64,000 bases of DNA from Micromonospora peucetia (GTDB lineage Bacteria > Actinomycetota > Actinomycetes > Mycobacteriales > Micromonosporaceae), in the NCBI RefSeq assembly GCF_900091625.1, contig NZ_FMIC01000002.1, positions 2,666,001 to 2,730,000 of the forward strand, read 5' to 3'. The position numbers were made by a program, and so were the translations under genes. Shown here in pieces: positions 8,375 through 15,928 of the stretch; the stretch's first letter is position 1, and each line of letters begins with the position of its first letter. The notes below the pieces were generated by a model. It saw only the letters and a list, made by a program, of their open reading frames with translations. It had not been told where the DNA came from and did not search any database.

Positions 8375-9334
8375 GTGGGAAAGACGTACGAGGGCGGCGC
8401 GCCGCTCACCGAGGTGGTCCGGTCGGGGTTCGTCGAGGGCGTGCACCGGGGTTCGGTGGTGGTGCTCGACGCCGCCGGCACGACGGTGGCCGATGCCGGG
8501 GACGTGACCTCCCCGGTCTTCCCGCGCTCGTCCAACAAGCCGATGCAGGCGATCGGGATGCTCCGCGCCGGGTTGGCGCTGACCGACCCCGCCGACGTGG
8601 CGCTGATCTCGGCCAGCCACGCCGGGGAGGACTTCCACCTGAGGCGGGTCGGCGCGCTGCTGGCCCGCGCCGGGCTGGACGAGTCGGCCCTGCACTGCCC
8701 GCCGGACCTGCCGGTGAGCGACGAGGCCCGGACCGCCGTGCTGCGGGCCGGCGGCGGTCCCACGCGTACGCAGATGAACTGCTCCGGCAAGCACAGCGGG
8801 ATGCTGCTGACCTGCCTGGCCGCCGGCTGGCCGCTCGACGGGTACTGGCGCCCGGAGCACCCGTTGCAGCAGCGGCTGCGGGACACGGTGGAGGAGTTCA
8901 CCGGAGAGCGGGCCGAGGCGGTCGGGGTGGACGGCTGCGGCGCTCCGGTTCTCGCGGCCTCGCTGACCGGCCTGGCGGGGGCGTACCTCCGGCTGGTCTC
9001 GGCGGAGCCAGGCGCCGTGGCGCGGACGGTGGCCGACGCGATGCGCGCCCACCCGGACCTGGTCGGCGGCACGCAGGCCGACGACAGCCGGCTGATGCGC
9101 GGGGTGCCCGGGCTGCTCGCCAAGATCGGCGCCGAGGGGGTCGTCGCGGCGGCGGTGCCCGGCGTCGGGGCGGTCGCTCTCAAGATCGACGATGGTGCGG
9201 GCCGGGCCCGGATGCCGGTGCTGGTCTCCGCCCTGCGCCGGCTCGGGGTGGACGCCCCGGTGCTGGCCGAGTACGCCGAACTGCCGATCTTCGGTGGCGG
9301 CCTGCCGGTCGGCGCGGTCCGCCCCCTCTGGTAG
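8375..9334 (+). CDS. ReAV-type (class 3) L-asparaginase
   Basis: The product is 319 residues from GTG 8375, preceded by TACCTT at 8363-8368 (6 nt gap, leaderless). It belongs to the asparaginase_II family typified by the Rhizobium etli enzyme, not to the E. coli AnsA/AnsB type. Visible motifs are PRSSNKPMQAIGML (catalytic SxxK region), LISASHAGEDFH, TQMNCSGKHSGML (Cys/Lys centre) and VDGCGAPV. The reaction is asparagine to aspartate plus ammonia. The stop codon lies inside the first copy of a 26-bp direct repeat (9330-9394). Confidence 0.85.
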   Translation: MGKTYEGGAPLTEVVRSGFVEGVHRGSVVVLDAAGTTVADAGDVTSPVFPRSSNKPMQAIGMLRAGLALTDPADVALISASHAGEDFHLRRVGALLARAGLDESALHCPPDLPVSDEARTAVLRAGGGPTRTQMNCSGKHSGMLLTCLAAGWPLDGYWRPEHPLQQRLRDTVEEFTGERAEAVGVDGCGAPVLAASLTGLAGAYLRLVSAEPGAVARTVADAMRAHPDLVGGTQADDSRLMRGVPGLLAKIGAEGVVAAAVPGVGAVALKIDDGAGRARMPVLVSALRRLGVDAPVLAEYAELPIFGGGLPVGAVRPLW

Positions 9335-9394
9335 CCGTTCCACGAGCCGTCGCGGTTCGCCTGCCTCCGGTAGCCGTTCCACGAGCTGTCGCGG
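9330..9394. repeat. Direct duplication at the asparaginase stop codon
   Basis: A 26-bp sequence beginning GGTAGCCGTTCCACGAG occurs at 9330-9355 and 9369-9394 with one mismatch (period 39). The first copy contains the TAG stop. The second lies in the gap to the next gene. Confidence 0.75.
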
Positions 9395-9397
9395 CGT

Positions 9398-9646
9398 TCA
9401 CCGGGCGTGCGTCCAGCCGGTGAACCGCTCGGCGAGGCCCACCGGTGGCGTCCCGCCGTCCAGGGTGGCGAGATGCGCGGCGGCCTCGGCCTGCAAGGCC
9501 GCGAGGTGGACCCGCAACGCGGCGCGATCGTTGCGGTACTCGCCGAGGAGGGCCAGCTTCGCGGGCGAGCAGGGCCAAGCGATCCCGCACGCCCGGCAGC
9601 GCCAGGTCGGCCGCGTGGGCAGGTGCGGGAGGCTCCGGCGACTCAA
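9398..9646 (-). CDS. Small conserved actinobacterial protein, function unknown
   Basis: The product is 82 residues if started at TTG 9646, chosen because TTGA overlaps the stop of the upstream gene and the protein-like sequence begins there (SRRSLPHLPTRPTWRC). A CRAC-xxx-WPC cysteine cluster (RCRACGIAWPCSPAKLALL) precedes a helical segment rich in Ala and Leu (RVHLAALQAEAAAHLATL), suggesting a small metal-binding or redox-sensitive fold. It pairs with the frameshifted gene upstream, beside a DUF5753/DUF397 locus. Database entries of this type are sometimes labelled flavin reductase, with no catalytic support here. Confidence 0.6.
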   Translation of the reverse strand: MSRRSLPHLPTRPTWRCRACGIAWPCSPAKLALLGEYRNDRAALRVHLAALQAEAAAHLATLDGGTPPVGLAERFTGWTHAR

Positions 9647-10094
9647 GCGTTCACCGCCGTACGCTCGGGGCGTGGTTGCCGGCGCGCAGCCAGGGTGGGC
9701 GAGGTGGCGAGCCGACGCACCCCTTCGCGTCTGACGAACAGCTCGCGTTTCGCCACCGCCCGGCCCGCCGAGCCCAGTTCGTAGGCCTCGAACCACAGCC
9801 AGCCGTCGTACGTGTGGCGGTCGGGCAGCTCACGGATCACGCGAACCCAGATCGGCCGCGTGAACTGGGGGCTCGCGTCGCGGGTCAGGTGCAGGACGTC
9901 GCCCGCCTTCAGCCCGCGCTCGCCCACTGTGGGCCCCCGTTCCGGTGAGCGGTCCAGCGCGACGCGGGTACGGCGTCCGTTACCCGGCTCGGCCCTCGAA
10001 ACGGCGAGACGAAGGGCCCGATCGGTCCCGGAACCATCGGACGGGCGGGTGGCGGGTCGTTCTTCGGCGCTGGCTTCGGCTTGCCCTCTGGCAT
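9643..10094 (-). pseudogene. Conserved actinobacterial protein of unknown function, one apparent frameshift
   Basis: The N-terminal part starts at ATG 10094 (PEGKPKPAPKNDPPPARP, then VPGPIGPFVSPFRGP). The C-terminal part is in another frame (VALDRSPERGP, GLKAGDVLHLTRDASPQF, YDGWLWFEAYELG). Adding one base near the GGG at 9966-9968 joins them as PVALDRS-like sequence, about 150 residues. Separately, the first half would stop early and the second half would have no start. The stop overlaps the next gene's TTG start. The basic, Pro-rich head and compact beta-rich tail match no enzyme family I recognise. It is divergent from the XRE gene at 10263. Confidence 0.6.
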
Positions 10095-10262
10095 GTTTCC
10101 CCCTCAATCGGCGGAATGGGTTCCGTGGATGGAACTCTCGCCCGAGACCCCCTAGTGTCGAAAGGCAATCGGCCATCATGGAGCGTCGTTGACGGGATGC
10201 GATTTGCCTGGTGAGGGCGGCGAAGGGACTCTCGCCCAGGCGTTGGGGGAGGTTTGGGGAAT

Positions 10263-11066
10263 GTGAGCATGTCTGCGGCGGAAATCCTGCTGGACGAACT
10301 GCGCCACGCGCGGACGGCACGGGGAATGAACCAAGACGAGTTCGGCAGATTCATCAGCTACTCCGGCACCCATGTCAGCGCTGTCGAGACGGGCGCCCGG
10401 CCGCCGACTGGCGACTACGTGGCGGCCATCGACAAAGCGCTGAAGACCGGCGGTATCTTCGCAAGACTTCTCGAGCGGCTCGCCGCGCTCGACCTGGCGC
10501 CAGTCTGGCTGCGCGAATGGATCACGTTTGAGAATCAGGCCAAGGCGCTGCGCTGGTACGAGCCGGCCTTCGTGCCGGGCCTCCTACAGATCGAGGCGTA
10601 CGCACGAGCGACGCTTGAGGCCGGCGGGTTGCTCACTGCTGAGCAGATTTCGCGGCGGGTGCGCTCGCGGCTGGATCGCCAAGCCATTCTCAACCGCAAC
10701 GAGTCACCCCATGTCGTGATCGTGCTCGACGCGGCGGTGCTGCGACGGACGGTGAACGACGACCGGACGCTGATGCGTGAGCAGCTCGACCACTTGGCGG
10801 ACGTCGCCGAACTTCCTCGCCTGCACATTCATGTAGTGCCGGAAGACGCGGGGCTCTACCCTGGCCTGCAAGGTGGCTTCATCCTCGCCACCATGCCTGA
10901 TGAGACGGTCGTCGGGCACATTGACCATCAGGTGCGTTCTCAGACCGTCAGCGGCGCGGCCGAGATTGCTACGCTCCAGAAAACATGGGAGGCCATCCTC
11001 CGGGACGCGCTTCCTCGCAGACCTTCTCTAGACCTGATCAAGGAAACGGCGAAGACATGGACATGA
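10263..11066 (+). CDS. XRE-family regulator with DUF5753 domain
   Basis: The product is about 267 residues from GTG 10263; ATG 10269 and TTG 10254 are in frame, but GGGGAGG at 10246-10252 favours 10263. Residues about 5-70 form the HTH (LRHARTARGMNQDEFGRFIS, GTHVSAVETGARPPT). The remainder is DUF5753 (WYEPAFVPGLLQIEAYAR, PRLHIHVVPEDAGLYPG, GHIDHQVRSQ), an actinobacterial partner domain seen with DUF397 proteins and compared to antitoxins. It overlaps the DUF397 gene by 10 nt. A developmental or toxin-antitoxin-like role is inferred from the family only. Confidence 0.9.
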   Translation: MSMSAAEILLDELRHARTARGMNQDEFGRFISYSGTHVSAVETGARPPTGDYVAAIDKALKTGGIFARLLERLAALDLAPVWLREWITFENQAKALRWYEPAFVPGLLQIEAYARATLEAGGLLTAEQISRRVRSRLDRQAILNRNESPHVVIVLDAAVLRRTVNDDRTLMREQLDHLADVAELPRLHIHVVPEDAGLYPGLQGGFILATMPDETVVGHIDHQVRSQTVSGAAEIATLQKTWEAILRDALPRRPSLDLIKETAKTWT

Positions 11067-11248
11067 CTGACGCCCGGTGGCGTAAGTCGTCGAGGTCCGG
11101 GACGAACGGCGGCAACTGCGTCGAGGTCGCGGACAACCTTCCCAGCGTCGTCTGCGTGCGGGACAGCAAGGATCCCGCCGGCCCGGCCCTCGTCTTCGAG
11201 CCGGCCGCGTGGCGCGCATTCATCGGTCGGGTCGGCTGGCGAGGCTGA
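11057..11248 (+). CDS. DUF397 protein
   Basis: The product is 63 residues from ATG 11057 (ATG 11063, giving an ATGA overlap, is also possible). It has the DUF397 pattern: ARWRKSSRSGTNGGNCVEVA, VCVRDSKDP and FEPAAWRAFI. The family is the usual partner of DUF5753 regulators; in Streptomyces such pairs number in the dozens and some affect development. It is followed by a strong terminator hairpin. Confidence 0.9.
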   Translation: MDMTDARWRKSSRSGTNGGNCVEVADNLPSVVCVRDSKDPAGPALVFEPAAWRAFIGRVGWRG

Positions 11249-11259
11249 CCGCAGGCGCG

Positions 11260-11295
11260 GAAGCGCCCGCCCCCCGTCGTGGGGGCGGGCGCTTC
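11260..11295. terminator. Bidirectional hairpin terminator
   Basis: GAAGCGCCCGCCCCC pairs with GGGGGCGGGCGCTTC around a short loop, a 15-bp perfect stem without a U-tract. It sits between the ends of the convergent DUF397 and hydrolase genes. Confidence 0.75.
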
Positions 11296-11330
11296 GCTCT
11301 GAGGTGGCCCGGTGTAGCTGTTCGGCTCTG

Positions 11331-12128
11331 TCAGGGGAGGAAGTCGAGCAGGGCGGCGTTGACCGGGGCGGGTCGCTCCAGCGGCAGCAGGTGCCCGGCG
11401 TCCGGCACGTCCGGCAGGCGGATCGCGTGGGGTGCCTCGGCCGCGATCCGGTCGGCGAGGCGGCTGATGTCGGGTACGTCCGCGGTGCCGGCGCCGACCA
11501 GGACGGGCATCCGCAGCTCGCCGAGGCGTCCGATCGCCGGCGGGTCGAGTTCGGCGACGTCGATCGCGCTGAGCGCCAGCTCGGCGGCGAGGGCTCGCTG
11601 GTCCATCTCGCGGGCGAAGGCGAGCAGCTCGGGGTCGACGTCGGCGGGCTCGCGGCCTGGGCCGACCACCCAGAACCGCACCTCACCGGCGGCATTGGCG
11701 GCGAAGTCCTCCGGGTCGATCTCTCCGACCAGGCTGTCCCAGAGGTCGTTGGCCTCGTCCGACCATTCGTGCCCCGAGGCGGCGGTGCCGAGGAGGGCGA
11801 GCGCGGTCACCCGGTCCGGGTGGGCCAGCGCGGTGTCGATCGCCACTGCGCCGCCGAACGAGCAGCCGACCAGGGCGGCCCGGGGGATGTCGAGCGCGTC
11901 GAGCAGCCCGGCCACGTCGTCGTGGTGGGCGAACGGGGTCGGCGGCAGTTCGGAGTCCCCGTACCCGCGCAGGTCGAGGGCGATCACCCGGTGCCGCGCG
12001 GCCAGCGGGCCGACCTGTTCCCGCCACATCCGGCGGTCGGCGATGCCGGCGTGCAGCAGGACGACGGGCGTGCCGCTGCCGGTGTCGTCGTACGCGAGCA
12101 GGGCGCCGTTCACCTCGATCTTGGTCAC
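11331..12128 (-). CDS. Alpha/beta hydrolase
   Basis: The product is 265 residues from GTG 12128. It has the oxyanion region VVLLHAGIADRRMW, the nucleophile elbow GCSFGG (about residue 95), an acidic residue near VGAGTADVPD and the histidine in DVPDAGHLLPLE, so the Ser-Asp-His triad is complete. The EVNGALLAYDDTGSG start and a helical cap are typical of esterase or 3-oxoadipate enol-lactonase-like members; the substrate is unknown. TACCTT (12140-12135, minus strand) ends 6 nt before the GTG, a leaderless start. It is divergent from the XRE-HBHA operon across a palindrome-rich gap. Confidence 0.85.
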   Translation of the reverse strand: MTKIEVNGALLAYDDTGSGTPVVLLHAGIADRRMWREQVGPLAARHRVIALDLRGYGDSELPPTPFAHHDDVAGLLDALDIPRAALVGCSFGGAVAIDTALAHPDRVTALALLGTAASGHEWSDEANDLWDSLVGEIDPEDFAANAAGEVRFWVVGPGREPADVDPELLAFAREMDQRALAAELALSAIDVAELDPPAIGRLGELRMPVLVGAGTADVPDISRLADRIAAEAPHAIRLPDVPDAGHLLPLERPAPVNAALLDFLP

Positions 12129-12182
12129 TGCGGAAAGGTACGCAAGGGGGCGACCGGGACGCAACCGCGTTGGTGAGACGTC

Positions 12183-12232
12183 GCTAACTCTGGCTAGCAC
12201 TTCGCTTGCAGGAGCTAGCAATGCGCGTTAGC
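12183..12232. promoter_or_regulatory. Cluster of four GCTA(A/G)C operator half-sites
   Basis: GCTAAC (12183), GCTAGC (12193), GCTAGC (12214) and GTTAGC (12227) lie in the 112-bp gap before the XRE gene. The outer two are inverted copies of each other and the inner two are self-palindromes. This arrangement suggests cooperative binding by a dimeric regulator, plausibly the XRE protein encoded 8 nt downstream. Confidence 0.5.
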
Positions 12233-12240
12233 GTCGAGTC

Positions 12241-12864
12241 ATGGCCACTGGTAAGGACCTTCCCGACGTCGGCGGGTTCATTCGCGATCTGCGCCGCAAC
12301 GCGAAGATCTCGCTCCGGCAACTCGCCGAGCAGGCGGGGGTCAGCAACCCGTACCTCAGTCAGATCGAGCGCGGCCTGCGCAAGCCGAGCGCGGAGGTGC
12401 TCCAGCAGCTCGCCAGCGCGCTGCGGGTCTCCACCCCGGCGATGTACCTGCGGGCCGGGCTGCTCGACGACAAGGAGGGCCAGGGCGTGCTCGCGGCCAT
12501 CGCCGTCGACCCCGACCTGACGATGGCGCAGAAGCAGTCGCTCACCCAGATCTACGAGACGTTCCGCCGGGAGAACGCACGGCTCGCCGAGGCGACCGCG
12601 GCGGCCACCGGTGCGACGCCCGCCACCGAGGCCGACGCCACGTCCGACGTAAGCGCGTCGGAACCCGTCGAGGCGGCTTCCGACCTGGCCAACCTCGCCG
12701 CCACCGGCCCCACCACGCCGGAGGGCACCCCGATCGAGGCCGTTCTGGAGTCGGTCGCCGTCACCGAGGCCGGCCCCGCTCCCGCTCCGACCGACACGCC
12801 CGCGAAGAAGGCCGCCAGCAAGGCGGTCCGGAAGGCCGCCGACGCGGCCGAAGAGGAGAAGTGA
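12241..12864 (+). CDS. XRE-family regulator (Rv0474-like)
   Basis: The product is 207 residues from ATG 12241. An N-terminal HTH (residues about 10-70: IRDLRRNAKISLRQLAEQAG, NPYLSQIERGLRKPS) is followed by YLRAGLLDD and a helix to about residue 120. The C-terminal tail of about 85 residues is rich in Ala, Thr and Glu and ends with a Lys/Ala patch (PAKKAASKAVRKAADAAEEEK region) like that of the HBHA-type protein encoded next. The shared stop/start TGATG implies one operon. M. tuberculosis has the same pair, Rv0474-hbhA. The operator cluster just upstream suggests autoregulation. Confidence 0.88.
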   Translation: MATGKDLPDVGGFIRDLRRNAKISLRQLAEQAGVSNPYLSQIERGLRKPSAEVLQQLASALRVSTPAMYLRAGLLDDKEGQGVLAAIAVDPDLTMAQKQSLTQIYETFRRENARLAEATAAATGATPATEADATSDVSASEPVEAASDLANLAATGPTTPEGTPIEAVLESVAVTEAGPAPAPTDTPAKKAASKAVRKAADAAEEEK

Positions 12865-13643
12865 TGTCCCAGCCGAAGACCAGCCGCATCCCGGCCCCGA
12901 TCTACGCCGCCGCCGGCGCTGGCGAGCTCGCCCTCCAGCAGCTGCGCAAGCTCCCGGCTGTGGTGACCGACCTCGGCAACAAGGTCGTCGCCGACCTGGG
13001 CGGCAAGGCTGTCGTCACCGGCGTCGAGCTGCGTCAGAAGGCCAACGACACGCTGCGTACGGCGAACCTGACCGTCGGCAGCCTGCGCGAGAAGGCCGTC
13101 CCGACCGAGGAGGACCTGAAGCGGCTCCGCGAGGCCACCGACCTCAACAAGCTCCGCGAGGCCACCGACTTCAACAAGCTGGTCGAGGTCGCCGACCTCA
13201 ACAAGCTGCGCGAGGTCGCCGACCTGGACAAGCTCCGTGCGGTGGCGGCCCGCAACGCCGCCGTGGTGGTCGCCGGTGCCCAGGCCGCGTACGTCGCCCT
13301 GATCGCCCGGGGTGAGCGGGTCGTCGGGGCCGGCGTGCTGGAGGCCGCCGAGACCGTGAACGCCGACATCGAGGCGACCGAGGCCGAGCCGGCCGACGCC
13401 GTCGCGAAGCCGGCCACCACGCAGCCCGCCGAGCAGCCCGCCGTTGCGAAGCCGGCCACCGCGCAGCCTGTCGCCGAGGTGCCGACCCCGGCCGACGTGG
13501 CCGAGGTGCTGGGGGCCAAGCCGGCCGCCGCCAAGAAGGCGACCCGGGCTCCCCGGGCCACCAAGGCCGCCGCCAAGCCGGCCGCCACCCCGTCGGCGAA
13601 GCTGCCCCGGGCCACCAAGCGGACCCGTCCGGCCGCCGAGTAG
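12864..13643 (+). CDS. HBHA-like heparin-binding hemagglutinin homologue
   Basis: The product is 259 residues from ATG 12864, which shares its A with the preceding stop and has GAGGAG at good spacing (GTG 12861 is an alternative). The N-terminal domain (PAPIYAAAGAGELALQQLRK) resembles mycobacterial HBHA. Residues about 83-127 contain five tandem 9-residue units of the type KLREATDLN, predicted long helix. The C-terminal 80 residues are Ala/Pro/Lys-rich with AKKATRAPRATKAAAKP-like repeats, the heparin-binding type of tail. In mycobacteria HBHA is a surface adhesin also tied to lipid bodies; the role in a soil actinomycete is unknown. No signal peptide is visible, as in mycobacterial HBHA. Confidence 0.8.
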   Translation: MSQPKTSRIPAPIYAAAGAGELALQQLRKLPAVVTDLGNKVVADLGGKAVVTGVELRQKANDTLRTANLTVGSLREKAVPTEEDLKRLREATDLNKLREATDFNKLVEVADLNKLREVADLDKLRAVAARNAAVVVAGAQAAYVALIARGERVVGAGVLEAAETVNADIEATEAEPADAVAKPATTQPAEQPAVAKPATAQPVAEVPTPADVAEVLGAKPAAAKKATRAPRATKAAAKPAATPSAKLPRATKRTRPAAE

Positions 13644-13651
13644 TGCGTTGC

Positions 13652-13699
13652 GCCGGTGGCCCCGGATGCGTCCTGTCGGACGTATCCGGGGTCACCGGC
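13652..13699. terminator. Long hairpin between the HBHA-like and DUF2516 genes
   Basis: The 22-nt arms at 13652-13673 and 13678-13699 pair with two mismatches around a TGTC loop. It lies 8 nt after the HBHA-like stop and ends 14 nt before the next ATG, so it could terminate or attenuate readthrough and protect the upstream mRNA. Confidence 0.75.
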
Positions 13700-13713
13700 A
13701 TAAGCTTGCCGAC

Positions 13714-14028
13714 ATGGCCTACGCCGCGCCGCTCTTCGCCTTCGATGTTCGCTACGTGACCGAGCTGATCCTGCTCGTCTTCGCGTTGGTCGTGCAGGGC
13801 ATCGCCCTGGTGCACGCCATCACCCAGCGTTCCGACGCCTTCTCGGCCATCGGCACGCTGCCCAAGGGCGGCTGGATCGCCATCCTGGCCGTCTGCCTGG
13901 TGCTGACCCTGCTCGGCTTCGGCCCGATCAGTCTCTTCGGACTCATCGGCATCGCCGCCGGCCTGATCTACCTGCTCGACGTCCGGGTGGGGCTGCGCGA
14001 CCTGAGTGACGGCAAAGGGTTCTGGTGA
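13714..14028 (+). CDS. DUF2516 membrane protein (Rv0476-like)
   Basis: The product is 104 residues from ATG 13714. Three hydrophobic segments are visible: VTELILLVFALVVQGIALVH, GWIAILAVCLVLTLLGF and ISLFGLIGIAAGLIYLLDV, with a short charged C-terminus. It is the DUF2516 family, found after hbhA in mycobacteria too. The function is unknown. It overlaps the following hydrolase by 4 nt (GTGA), so the two are translated together. Confidence 0.85.
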   Translation: MAYAAPLFAFDVRYVTELILLVFALVVQGIALVHAITQRSDAFSAIGTLPKGGWIAILAVCLVLTLLGFGPISLFGLIGIAAGLIYLLDVRVGLRDLSDGKGFW

Positions 14029-14912
14029 GGGGTTTCCGCTGGCCGCCCCCGCCGGACGGTGGGCCCCGCACCTGGGGTCCGGGCCCGGGTGGCCCGCGTA
14101 CCGGTCGACCGGCCCTGCCGGAGCCGGACACCGACCTGGTCGCCACTCCGCACGGCGTACACCTGGAACAGCTCGTCACCGGCACGGGTGACCCGGTCAC
14201 GGTGTTCGCCCACGGGTTGGGCAGCGGCATCGCCACCACCCGGCCCTTCGGCAGCGGGGTGACGGGTCGCAAGCTGTTCTTCCAGTTCCGCGGGCACGGC
14301 CGGTCCGACGCGCCGCCCGGTGCGTGGACCTACCTGGACCTCGCCCGTGACCTGCGCGCGGTCGCCGATCTCGGCGGCGCCACCCGGGCCTTCGGCGCCA
14401 GCCTCGGCGCGGGCGCGCTCTGCCGGCTGCTCACCGAGAGCCCTGAACGCTTCGAGCGACTCGTCTTCTTCCTGCCGGCGGCGCTCGACCAGCCACGCGG
14501 CGAGGTCGCCCGGGCCCGGCTGACCGCGCTGTTCGACGCCGTGGAGAGCGGCGACTCGTCCGCCGTGGCCGACGTGGTCCAGATGGAGCTGCCGCCCGCC
14601 GTACGCAACACCCCGGCCGGCTGGGCCTACCTGCGCCAGCGGCTCGACCAGCTGCTGCGTGACGGGCTCGCCCCCGGGCTGGCCACCCTGCCCGAGCAGG
14701 CACCGCTGCGCGACGCCGGGGCGTTGGGCGCGGTCACCGCGCCGGCCCTGGTGATCGGCTGTGCCGGCGACGACCTGCACCCGGTCGAGGTCGCCGAGCA
14801 GCTCACGGCCGCGCTGCCCCAGGCCACCCTGCACGTGTACGACCGGCCCGGCGTCCTCTGGACCGAACGCGCCGACCTGCGCAGCCGGGTGTCCGCCTTC
14901 CTCAACGGGTGA
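14025..14912 (+). CDS. Alpha/beta hydrolase
   Basis: The product is 295 residues from GTG 14025, coupled to the DUF2516 gene. A Pro/Gly-rich head of about 40 residues precedes the fold: TVFAHGLGSGI (oxyanion), FRGHGRSDAP, the nucleophile elbow GASLGAGA, and VIGCAGDDLHPVEV (acid). The expected late histidine is not clear: the end reads VYDRPGVLWTERADL where DxxGH is usual, so catalysis is uncertain. Its place next to the DUF2516 protein is shared with related genomes. Confidence 0.8.
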   Translation: MRGFRWPPPPDGGPRTWGPGPGGPRTGRPALPEPDTDLVATPHGVHLEQLVTGTGDPVTVFAHGLGSGIATTRPFGSGVTGRKLFFQFRGHGRSDAPPGAWTYLDLARDLRAVADLGGATRAFGASLGAGALCRLLTESPERFERLVFFLPAALDQPRGEVARARLTALFDAVESGDSSAVADVVQMELPPAVRNTPAGWAYLRQRLDQLLRDGLAPGLATLPEQAPLRDAGALGAVTAPALVIGCAGDDLHPVEVAEQLTAALPQATLHVYDRPGVLWTERADLRSRVSAFLNG

Positions 14913-14917
14913 CGTGA

Positions 14918-14946
14918 CTCCCGGCGCCGAACGCCGACGCCGGGAG
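14918..14946. terminator. Hairpin terminator
   Basis: CTCCCGGCG (14918-14926) and CGCCGGGAG (14938-14946) form a 9-bp GC stem between the hydrolase stop and the acetyltransferase remnant on the other strand. Confidence 0.55.
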
Positions 14947-14954
14947 CCGGGCCG

Positions 14955-15119
14955 TCACACGAGGTCGATACGTTCCCGCTCGATCGGGTAGCCCGCGCGG
15001 GCGAAGGCGGCGACCATCGGATGGTTCGGCTGATCGGTGGCCGCCACGATCTCCTCCGCGCCCGCCTCGACGAGCAGATGGGTGGCCTCGACCCTCCGGT
15101 CCCATGCATGGGGCAGCTC
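14955..15119 (-). pseudogene. GNAT acetyltransferase remnant (C-terminal part only)
   Basis: Read on the minus strand to the TGA at 14955-14957, the frame gives ELPHAWDRRVEATHLLVE, then AGAEEIVAATDQPNHPMVAA and FARAGYPIERERIDLV. This is the last helix-strand-helix of a GNAT fold (the xNxPMxxxxxxAGY pattern). No start codon or acetyl-CoA P-loop lies upstream before the nucleotidyltransferase gene stop at 15157. It is therefore a 55-codon leftover of a deleted gene. Confidence 0.55.
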
Positions 15120-15156
15120 GACAGGGCCGCAGACACACCCCGGCCCGGGCGGCGGG

Positions 15157-15852
15157 TCAGCGGGACCTCAGCTCCGGCGGCAGGTGGGCGGCGCGGAGGG
15201 CGAGCAGCCAGCGTTCCACGGTCGGTTCGTCCGGGCGGTCCGGCAGTGGGGTGCGGACCCGGTCGAAGTCCCGTTCCGCCTCGGCGAGCAGCCTCCGGGC
15301 CTCCGCCAGGTCGCCGCCGGCCACCCGCTCGCCGAACTCCCGGAACCACTCCGGGTCGGCGAGCCGGATCTCCAGCACACCGGTGGCGTAGAGCAGCCGG
15401 CCCTGGTGCACCAGCCGGGCCAGGTGCCGGGCGTGCTTGGCGGTCCGCCGCCGGGTGTCGGCCGAGAACGTGCCGTCGGCCCGGGACTCCAGCTTGCGGA
15501 ACTGCTGGCCGGCGTACCCGAGATAGGCGTCGCGGACGCGGGGCGCGCTGAGGAACGCCGAGCGGATGGCGATCAGCCGGTCGCCGAACTCCGTCCGGGT
15601 CTCGTAGCAGTCGTCCGGCAGCCAGGCCAGCTCGGTGGCGGTCGGGTTGCCGCTCAACGCCAGGCGGCACCACTTCGCCGCCTCGTGCAGGGTGATGTCC
15701 GGGTCGGTGGTCACCACCGACTCGCGGGGCGGGTGCAGGCCGTGGAACGCGACGGTGGGCGCGGCGAAGACACCGATCCGGTCGACGTCGGAACCCGGCC
15801 CGGCCAGCCCGTACGCGACGGAGCCGACGATTCCGGAGAGCAGCAGGTGCAT
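15157..15852 (-). CDS. Nucleotidyltransferase-fold protein (YcgL/COG3541-like)
   Basis: The product is 231 residues from ATG 15852 (ATG 15864 adds four residues). The N-terminal SGIVGSVAYGLAGPGSDVDR contains the GS and SDxD metal motifs of the DNA polymerase beta-type nucleotidyltransferase superfamily. The rest is helical: TLHEAAKWCRLALSGNPTA, RRRTAKHARHLARLVHQGRL and a C-terminal RWLLALRAAHLP. The role of this group is unknown; the substrate could be RNA, protein or a small molecule. It is divergent from the SDR gene at 15929. Confidence 0.8.
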   Translation of the reverse strand: MHLLLSGIVGSVAYGLAGPGSDVDRIGVFAAPTVAFHGLHPPRESVVTTDPDITLHEAAKWCRLALSGNPTATELAWLPDDCYETRTEFGDRLIAIRSAFLSAPRVRDAYLGYAGQQFRKLESRADGTFSADTRRRTAKHARHLARLVHQGRLLYATGVLEIRLADPEWFREFGERVAGGDLAEARRLLAEAERDFDRVRTPLPDRPDEPTVERWLLALRAAHLPPELRSR

Positions 15853-15900
15853 GCCCGCGAGCATGACGGACGACACGGCTTCGTGAAACCGGACTTCGGC

Positions 15901-15918
15901 TGTCAGGTATCGCTGACA
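15901..15918. promoter_or_regulatory. Perfect inverted repeat TGTCAG-N6-CTGACA
   Basis: TGTCAGGTATCGCTGACA lies 11-28 nt before the SDR start. The 6-bp arms are perfect, a typical dimer operator. The WYL regulator encoded convergently after the SDR is the likely binder. Confidence 0.6.
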
Positions 15919-15928
15919 GGCTCGCCGC

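Noticed and set aside
5999..9382. Very long minus-strand open frame (1127 codons)
   Set aside because: It runs antisense to four well-supported genes and its translation is low-complexity His/Arg/Gly-rich sequence, the usual shadow of GC-rich codon bias.
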